Of a DNA stretch of 10,232 nt, positions 5,158 through 10,232 are shown in pieces. The notes beneath the pieces were generated by a model. The model saw only the letters and a list, made by a program, of their open reading frames with translations. It did not search any database and was not told where the DNA came from. Position 1 is the first letter of the stretch. Each line of letters opens with the position of its first letter. Both the position numbers and the translations under genes were made by a program. The DNA is from DASWUD01 sp036401755 (GTDB lineage: Bacteria; Pseudomonadota; Gammaproteobacteria; Thiohalomonadales; Thiohalomonadaceae), in NCBI GenBank assembly GCA_036401755.1, contig DASWUD010000190.1, forward strand, positions 1 to 10,232, given 5' to 3'.

Positions 5158-6459
5158 TTACTCCCCCTTGATGCTGGAGAAGGCAGCCAGACCAGGATAG
5201 CTCGCCTTGCTGCCCAGCGACTCTTCGATGCGGATCAGGCGGTTGTACTTGGCAACGCGATCGGAGCGCGACAGCGAACCGGTCTTGATCTGGCCGGCGT
5301 TGGTCGCCACGGCGATGTCGGCGATGGTGGTGTCCTCGGTTTCGCCGGAGCGGTGCGACACCACGGCAGTGTAACCGGCCTCCTTGGCCATGCTGATCGC
5401 GGCCAGGGTCTCGGTGAGGGTGCCGATCTGGTTGACCTTGATGAGAATCGAGTTGCCGATCCCCTTGTCGATGCCCTCTTTCAGAATCGCGGTGTTGGTG
5501 ACGAACAGATCGTCGCCCACCAGCTGCACCTGCTTGCCGAGGCGCTCGGTGAGCAGCTTCCAGCCGTCCCAATCATTTTCCGCCATGCCGTCTTCGATGG
5601 TGATGATCGGGTACTTGTCGACCCAGGCGGCGAGGTAGTCGACAAACTCGGCGGAGGTGAGGCTCTTCCCTTCCGATTCCAGTACGTACTTGCCGTCCTT
5701 GTAGAACTCAGAGGAGGCGCAGTCGAGGCCGATGTAGATGTCCTTGCCCGCCTCATAGCCGGCCTTCTCGATCGCTTCGAGGATCACGCCGATGGCCGAC
5801 TCGTTGGAAGGCAGGTCGGGGGCGAAGCCGCCTTCGTCACCCACTGCGGTGTTGAGCCCCTTGTCGTGCAGCACCTTCTTCAGGGCGTGGAACACTTCGG
5901 CGCCGTAACGCACTGCTTCGGCGAGGGAGCTGGCGCCGACCGGGATGATCATGAACTCCTGCATGTCGACGCTGTTGTCGGCATGGGCGCCGCCGTTGAT
6001 GATGTTCATCATCGGCACCGGCATGGTGTAGTTCTTCTCGGCACCGAGGAAACGGTAGAGCGGCATTTCGTGGGCAATGGCGGCCGCCTTGGCAGTCGCC
6101 ATGGAGACGGCCAGCAGCGCGTTGGCGCCGAGGCGGCTCTTGTTGGGGGTGCCGTCGAGGTCAATCATGATCTGGTCGATGACAGCCTGATCGTTGGCAT
6201 CCTGGCCGACCAGCGCCTGGCGAATCTCGCCCTTCACATTCTCCACGGCATTGCGCACGCCTTTGCCGAGGTAACGCTGCTTGTCACCGTCGCGCAGCTC
6301 GATCGCTTCGCGCGAACCGGTGGAGGCACCGGACGGCACCGCGGCGCGGCCCATGGCGCCGCCGGCGAGAATGACGTCGGCTTCTACAGTTGGATTACCG
6401 CGCGAGTCGAGGATTTCGCGGGCACGGATATCTACGATTTGGGTCTTCAGTACGCTCAT
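5158..6459 (-). CDS. eno: Enolase (phosphopyruvate hydratase)
   Basis: Enolase interconverts 2-phosphoglycerate and phosphoenolpyruvate in glycolysis and is also a core partner of the RNA degradosome in many gammaproteobacteria. The 433-residue length is typical. Visible residues include the SGASTG loop (43-48), the catalytic acid/base E209 in VGDEGGFAP, and the Mg ligands D246, E289 (in TIEDGMAENDWDGW) and D316 (in LVGDDLFVTN). K341 lies in the signature ILIKVNQIGTLTET (338-351), and SHRSGETED at 368-376 follows. The ATG at 6459 has a GGA ribosome site 6 bases upstream. It follows kdsA after 34 bp and precedes ftsB, a standard order. No clear dedicated promoter was seen in the short gap, so co-transcription with pyrG-kdsA is the simplest reading. 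Confidence 0.98.
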   Translation of the reverse strand: MSVLKTQIVDIRAREILDSRGNPTVEADVILAGGAMGRAAVPSGASTGSREAIELRDGDKQRYLGKGVRNAVENVKGEIRQALVGQDANDQAVIDQIMIDLDGTPNKSRLGANALLAVSMATAKAAAIAHEMPLYRFLGAEKNYTMPVPMMNIINGGAHADNSVDMQEFMIIPVGASSLAEAVRYGAEVFHALKKVLHDKGLNTAVGDEGGFAPDLPSNESAIGVILEAIEKAGYEAGKDIYIGLDCASSEFYKDGKYVLESEGKSLTSAEFVDYLAAWVDKYPIITIEDGMAENDWDGWKLLTERLGKQVQLVGDDLFVTNTAILKEGIDKGIGNSILIKVNQIGTLTETLAAISMAKEAGYTAVVSHRSGETEDTTIADIAVATNAGQIKTGSLSRSDRVAKYNRLIRIEESLGSKASYPGLAAFSSIKGE

Positions 6460-6493
6460 TGCTGATCCACTATTCCAGTATTGGTTATTAATT

Positions 6494-7330
6494 TCAGAGG
6501 GTCGATTCGATAAAACCTTGCTGCTTCACTGCGATATCCAGCGCCTGCAGCGTAACGAGCAACTCTTCCAGGCGATGGATCGGCCACATGTTGGGGCCAT
6601 CGCTCAATGCTTTGTCAGGGTCGGGGTGGGTCTCCATGAAGAGCCCGGCGATGCCGCTCGCCACCGCCGCACGCGCCAACACCGGCACGAACTGGCGCTG
6701 GCCGCCCGACTTGCCGCCGAGACCACCGGGCTGCTGCACCGAGTGGGTGGCGTCGTACACCACCGGACAGCCAGTCTCGCGCATTACCGCGAGGCCGCGC
6801 ATATCGGAGATGAGGGTGTTGTAACCGAAGGAGACACCGCGTTCGCAGACCATGATCTGCTCATTGCCCACCTCGCGTGCCTTCTCCACCACGTTCTTCA
6901 TGTCCCAAGGCGCGAGGAACTGCCCCTTCTTGATGTTCACCGGGCGGCCCTGCCGCGCGACGTTCTGAATGAAGTTGGTCTGACGGCAGAGGAATGCGGG
7001 CGTCTGCAACACATCGACTACCGAGGCGACTTCAGCCAGCGGCGTGTCCTCATGCACATCGGTCAGTACCGGCAGGCCATAGGTAGCCTTTACCTTTTCC
7101 AGGATCGCCAACCCCTGCTCCACACCGGGACCGCGATAGCTGCCCGAGGAGGTGCGGTTGGCCTTGTCGTAGGAGGATTTGTAGATGAAGGGGATGCCGA
7201 GGCGCTCGGTGATCGCCTTGAGTTGTCCGGCGGTATCCATCGCCATCATCTCGCTTTCGATGACGCAGGGACCGGCGATGAGAAACAGCGGGCGATCCAG
7301 CCCCACTTCGAAGCCACAGAGTTTCATCAT
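6494..7330 (-). CDS. kdsA: 3-deoxy-D-manno-octulosonate 8-phosphate synthase (metal-dependent type)
   Basis: KdsA condenses phosphoenolpyruvate with arabinose 5-phosphate to make KDO 8-phosphate, the first committed step to the KDO of lipopolysaccharide. The 278-residue protein has IAGPCVIES at 18-26, YKSSYDKANR at 50-59, RQTNF at 116-120, KKGQFLAPWDMKN at 134-146 and DATHSVQQPGGLGGKSGG at 193-210. The metal-ligand set of the metal-dependent class is present (C22, H196, E233, D244), each at a constant offset of 11 from the Aquifex enzyme ligands. E. coli KdsA, by contrast, has Asn at the Cys position. The first ATG (7330) shares a base with the pyrG stop TAA. A second ATG directly after it (7327) is 7 bases from a GGGA site and may be the true start, giving 277 residues. 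Confidence 0.97.
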   Translation of the reverse strand: MMKLCGFEVGLDRPLFLIAGPCVIESEMMAMDTAGQLKAITERLGIPFIYKSSYDKANRTSSGSYRGPGVEQGLAILEKVKATYGLPVLTDVHEDTPLAEVASVVDVLQTPAFLCRQTNFIQNVARQGRPVNIKKGQFLAPWDMKNVVEKAREVGNEQIMVCERGVSFGYNTLISDMRGLAVMRETGCPVVYDATHSVQQPGGLGGKSGGQRQFVPVLARAAVASGIAGLFMETHPDPDKALSDGPNMWPIHRLEELLVTLQALDIAVKQQGFIESTL

Positions 7331-8964
7331 TATTTCCCGCTCGCTTCGTGTTGCTTGCGCGCCGCACTGACAAATCCGGCAAACAGCGGATGGCCATCAC
7401 GCGGCGTCGAAGTAAATTCCGGATGGAACTGGCAGGCGATGAACCAGGGGTGATCCTTCAGCTCGATCACCTCCACCAGGCTGCCATCCATCGACAGGCC
7501 GGCGAACTGCAGCCCGGCCTGGTTGAGCGCATCGCGATAGCCGTTGTTGAACTCATAGCGATGGCGGTGACGTTCGGTGATCACCTCCTTGCCATAGAGC
7601 TCGCGCACACGCGAACCTTCGGCGAGGCGGCACTGCTGGCCACCGAGGCGCATCGAGCCGCCCAGATCCGATTCGGCACTGCGCTTCTCCACCTTGCCTT
7701 GCGCATCGGTCCACTCGGTGATGAGAGCGATAACGGGATGAGGCGCCTTGGGATTGAATTCGGTGCTGTGGGCGCCTTCGAGACCCACCACATCACGGGC
7801 ATATTCGATCACCGCCACCTGCATGCCGAGGCAGATGCCGAGGTAGGGGATCTTGTTCTCTCGTGCATAACGCACGGTGCGGATCTTCCCTTCGACGCCG
7901 CGCTCACCAAAACCACCGGGGACGAGGATCGCATCCATCCCTTTCCGACAGACGGTACCGCTCTTTTCGATCGACTCGGAGTCGATGTAGACGATCTTCA
8001 CCTTGGTGCGGTTCTTGAGGCCCGCATGGATCAGCGACTCGGAGAGCGATTTGTAGGACTCGGTGAGGTCCACATACTTGCCGACCATGGCGATGGTCAC
8101 CTCACCCGTCGGGTGGGTGATGGCATCTACCACCGCATCCCATTCAGAGAGGTCGGCCGGCTTGGCAGCGATACGCAGCTTGTCGACCACGATCTGATCG
8201 AGTCCCTGGGCATGGAGCAGGCCGGGAATCTTGTAGATGGTGTCCACGTCGAGGGAACCGATGACGGCGCGCTCCTCCACGTTAGTAAAGAGGGCAATCT
8301 TGCGCTTCTCGTCCTCGGGGATGGGACGGTCGGCACGGCAGATCAGCACGTCGGGCTGAATACCGATGGAGCGCAGCTCCTTCACCGAGTGCTGGGTCGG
8401 CTTGGTCTTCAGCTCGCCCGCGGTGGGGATGTAGGGCAACAGGGTGAGGTGGATATAGAGCACGTTGTCGTGCCCCAGCTCCACCCCCATCTGGCGGATC
8501 GCCTCGAGAAACGGCAGCGACTCGATGTCACCCACCGTGCCGCCGATCTCCACCATCGCCACGTCGTATCCTTCTGCACCGGCCTTGATGGAGCGCTTGA
8601 TCTCGTCGGTGATGTGCGGGATCACCTGCACGGTGCCGCCCAGATAGTCACCACGCCGCTCCTTGCGGATGACGTTTTCGTAGATGCGGCCGGTGGTGAA
8701 GTTGTTGCGCTTGGTCATGGTGGTACGGACGAAGCGCTCGTAGTGGCCCAGGTCGAGGTCGGTCTCTGCCCCATCCTCGGTGACATACACCTCGCCGTGC
8801 TGGAACGGGCTCATGGTACCCGGGTCGACGTTGATGTAGGGGTCCAGTTTGAGGAGGGTGACCTTGAGGCCTCTCGCTTCGAGAATGGCCGCCAGTGAGG
8901 CGGATGCGATGCCTTTCCCCAAGGAAGAGACTACGCCGCCGGTAATAAAGACATACTTGGTCAT
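7330..8964 (-). CDS. pyrG: CTP synthase (glutamine-hydrolysing)
   Basis: PyrG aminates UTP to CTP using ATP and glutamine. The 544-residue length matches E. coli (545). The N-terminal synthetase domain (about 1-265) carries the P-loop-like GGVVSSLGKGIASASL (9-24), Mg-binding D71 and E139, and EIGGTVGDIES (139-149). The C-terminal class I glutamine amidotransferase domain (about 290-540) has VPGGFGERG (348-356), nucleophile C378 in LGICLGMQ, and H514/E516 in FHPEFTS. The ATG at 8964 is fixed by the conserved MTKYVFITGG start and has an AGG site 6 bases upstream. The frame is open upstream to 9153, but that part overlaps the end of tilS and is not PyrG-like. The gene follows tilS by 52 bp and overlaps kdsA by one base. 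It supplies the CTP used by neighbouring ispD and, through KDO activation, by the pathway of kdsA. Confidence 0.98.
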   Translation of the reverse strand: MTKYVFITGGVVSSLGKGIASASLAAILEARGLKVTLLKLDPYINVDPGTMSPFQHGEVYVTEDGAETDLDLGHYERFVRTTMTKRNNFTTGRIYENVIRKERRGDYLGGTVQVIPHITDEIKRSIKAGAEGYDVAMVEIGGTVGDIESLPFLEAIRQMGVELGHDNVLYIHLTLLPYIPTAGELKTKPTQHSVKELRSIGIQPDVLICRADRPIPEDEKRKIALFTNVEERAVIGSLDVDTIYKIPGLLHAQGLDQIVVDKLRIAAKPADLSEWDAVVDAITHPTGEVTIAMVGKYVDLTESYKSLSESLIHAGLKNRTKVKIVYIDSESIEKSGTVCRKGMDAILVPGGFGERGVEGKIRTVRYARENKIPYLGICLGMQVAVIEYARDVVGLEGAHSTEFNPKAPHPVIALITEWTDAQGKVEKRSAESDLGGSMRLGGQQCRLAEGSRVRELYGKEVITERHRHRYEFNNGYRDALNQAGLQFAGLSMDGSLVEVIELKDHPWFIACQFHPEFTSTPRDGHPLFAGFVSAARKQHEASGK

Positions 8965-8992
8965 CAAGAACCTGGAGATATGTGGGTATGGG

Positions 8993-9014
8993 AAAAAGCG
9001 AGGGCCTGCGGCCC
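8993..9014 (-). terminator. Weak terminator- or attenuator-like hairpin after tilS
   Basis: On the minus strand GGGCC-GCA-GGCCC (9014 to 9002) is a 5-bp all-GC stem with a 3-base loop, followed after 4 bases by five T (8997 to 8993). It starts directly after the tilS stop and ends before the pyrG ribosome site. The stem is short and the gap to the T-run is longer than usual, so partial termination or attenuation ahead of pyrG is only a possibility. Confidence 0.3.
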
Positions 9015-9016
9015 GG

Positions 9017-10232
9017 CTAATTGTCGTTGTTCTGGCTACGGTTTTCAATGGCTGCGGGGAACCAATCGACAACAATTCCCATTTCACCGGGGTGAGCTGC
9101 ATACGGTTCACAGCACCAGAGGGTGCCCACCTGGGCCAACTTCTCCGCCACAAACAGCAGCGGCAGCCGCTCCCTCTGCCAGGGAGGGATCCCCTGTTCC
9201 TGCAGCAGTTTCTTCAGGGCATGTGTCTCGTGCCGTCCGGCCGGGCGACACAACTCCCCGCCAGTACGAAAACGGACCTCCACTGGGTGGCCGGCGAGAC
9301 GCTCCATCGCGAGCCCCCCCCCTTCAATATGGCGTGTGGTGAGAGTGCCCACCCCTGGTGGGAGGAGAAGGGGTTCGGCGAGATCCCAAGGGATCCTGAC
9401 AACAGGCGCAGGAGGAAGTGGTGCCATCACGAACAGATCGTCGCGGTAACGACGTACCTCTGCCCCGCGCCACTGCACCAGCGGAATGCTGTCGGGGGCG
9501 GCAGGCAGCACCTCGTCGCAGATGCGCTGCAGATGGCAGGTATTGGGAATCAGAAATCCCGCCATTCGAATCCAGTGGCGCAGCAGGTTGCGCCGGCGCG
9601 CCGGGCTTAGTGACAGCAATGCCCTCACCGAAAGAGTCCCCTCCCTGCCGCCGCACACCCCAGGCAGATCGATACCTGCCAGCTCTTCCAGCAGCTCGGC
9701 GGCCTCGGCAAAGTGGCGGGCACTGCGTGACAGGGTCGCGGCAATGGCCGGGTTTCGCTCATGCAGCAGCGGCATCACCCGCTGGCGTAGATGGTTGCGC
9801 TCCAGCGAGATGTCGAAGTTGCTTGGATCGTCGATCCAGGCAAGGTGTGTGGCTTCTGCATAGGCGTGCAGCTGGGGGCGGGAACAATCGAGCAGCGGCC
9901 GGGCGTGCCAGCCATGGGCGAAAGTCTTGATGGGAGCCATGGCGGCAAGCCCTGATACGCCGCTGCCGCGCAGCAGCTGCAGCAGGAGTGTTTCTGCCTG
10001 ATCGTCCTGATGGTGGGCAGTAAGCAGCATATCGCCCGCCTCCATCACCCCGGCAATCGCCTGGTAGCGGGCACGACGCGCTGAGGCTTCCAGCCCCTCG
10101 CCACTGTCGCGCGCCACACTGACACGCAGCGCCTGACAAGGGATCTTCAGTGCAGCGCACTGCGCCACGCAGTGGTCGAGCCACCGGTCAGCCGGCGCCT
10201 GCAAACCATGATGGATATGCACCGCCGCCAGT
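9017..10232 (-). CDS. tilS: tRNA(Ile)-lysidine synthase, 5' part outside window
   Basis: TilS attaches lysine to C34 of the CAU-anticodon tRNA-Ile using ATP, so that it reads AUA as isoleucine. Of the protein, 404 residues are visible; the frame is open to the right edge, and the N-terminal SGGxDS ATP-binding loop (roughly the first 35-45 residues) lies beyond it. Visible motifs, numbered from the first codon in the window, are VHIHHGLQ (4-11), TAHHQDDQAET (71-81), GVSGL (91-95), RPLLD (111-115) and WIDDPSN...LERNHLRQRVMPLL (132-156). A C-terminal TilS_C-type region starts near VEVRFRTGGE (about 325) and includes HALKKLLQEQGIPPWQRERLP. A G9 homopolymer encodes three glycines (304-306) just before that region. 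The stop is TAG at 9019-9017, with pyrG starting 52 bp later; tilS next to pyrG is common in gammaproteobacteria. Confidence 0.96.
   Translation of the reverse strand, partial: LAAVHIHHGLQAPADRWLDHCVAQCAALKIPCQALRVSVARDSGEGLEASARRARYQAIAGVMEAGDMLLTAHHQDDQAETLLLQLLRGSGVSGLAAMAPIKTFAHGWHARPLLDCSRPQLHAYAEATHLAWIDDPSNFDISLERNHLRQRVMPLLHERNPAIAATLSRSARHFAEAAELLEELAGIDLPGVCGGREGTLSVRALLSLSPARRRNLLRHWIRMAGFLIPNTCHLQRICDEVLPAAPDSIPLVQWRGAEVRRYRDDLFVMAPLPPAPVVRIPWDLAEPLLLPPGVGTLTTRHIEGGGLAMERLAGHPVEVRFRTGGELCRPAGRHETHALKKLLQEQGIPPWQRERLPLLFVAEKLAQVGTLWCCEPYAAHPGEMGIVVDWFPAAIENRSQNNDN
9020..9048 (-). promoter_or_regulatory. Candidate sigma70 promoter for pyrG inside the tilS 3' end
   Basis: On the minus strand TTGAAA (9048 to 9043, 5 of 6 to the -35 consensus) is followed after exactly 17 bases by GACAAT (9025 to 9020, 4 of 6 to the -10 consensus). 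Transcription would begin near 9013, giving a leader of about 50 bases to pyrG. The spacing is ideal but the -10 is imperfect and the boxes overlap the last tilS codons, so this may be chance. Confidence 0.35.

Noticed and set aside
4864..6465. A 533-codon open frame on the plus strand opposite eno and ftsB
   Set aside because: It is the antisense shadow of enolase and FtsB codons in GC-rich DNA, with no recognisable domain. The minus-strand genes are certain.
7348..8898. A 516-codon open frame on the plus strand opposite pyrG
   Set aside because: His/Asp/Gly-rich antisense shadow of pyrG with no family resemblance; codon bias of pyrG explains its openness.
8965..9153. N-terminal extension of PyrG into tilS
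   Set aside because: The conserved MTKYVFITGG start and the ribosome site at 8971-8973 fix the start at 8964; the extension reads across the end of tilS.
1..10232. CRISPR array, tRNA/rRNA genes, transposase, integrase or toxin-antitoxin pair
   Set aside because: Nothing with regular spaced repeats, cloverleaf sequence or matching protein motifs was seen on either strand.

Overview
The window is a conserved housekeeping segment of a gammaproteobacterial chromosome. Nearly all genes lie on the minus strand. Read in transcription order (right to left) they are tilS (5' end outside the window), pyrG, kdsA, eno, ftsB, ispD, ispF, truD, then after an opposite-strand gene, surE, pcm and the first 30 codons of a YqaA/DedA-type membrane protein gene. 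This is the familiar eno-ftsB-ispD-ispF-truD-surE-pcm block that in many gammaproteobacteria leads to nlpD and rpoS. The base composition is GC-rich and the gene order resembles Chromatiales-like or other free-living, often sulfur-oxidising lineages more than enteric bacteria. Placement below class level is inference.

Right part (about 4803-10232): tilS (tRNA-Ile lysidine), pyrG (CTP), kdsA (KDO for LPS), eno (glycolysis) and ftsB (divisome). Spacing is short throughout and there is a stop/start overlap at pyrG-kdsA. A weak terminator-like hairpin and a candidate sigma70 promoter sit at the end of tilS ahead of pyrG. A perfect 10-bp hairpin sits in the eno-ftsB spacer.

Middle part (3291-4806): ispD and ispF, consecutive MEP-pathway enzymes that are adjacent or overlapping in E. 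coli, are separated here by 316 bp. The spacer holds no credible gene. It is rich in strong inverted repeats and a CTTTCTTTG direct repeat, and looks like a dispersed structured intergenic repeat. It is the least ordinary stretch in the window.

Left part (1-3290): truD is followed by an SmrB-like gene on the plus strand that overlaps truD tail-to-tail by 12 bp and is divergent from surE. This insertion separates surE-pcm-yqaA from the upstream genes, so that group probably has its own promoter in the 138-bp divergent region. That region contains a candidate -10 box and a run of eight G on the surE strand just upstream of it.

I found no tRNA or rRNA gene, CRISPR array, transposase, phage gene or obvious new multi-gene system. 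Most of the window is ordinary core genome; the points of interest are noncoding structure and local departures from the standard gene order.
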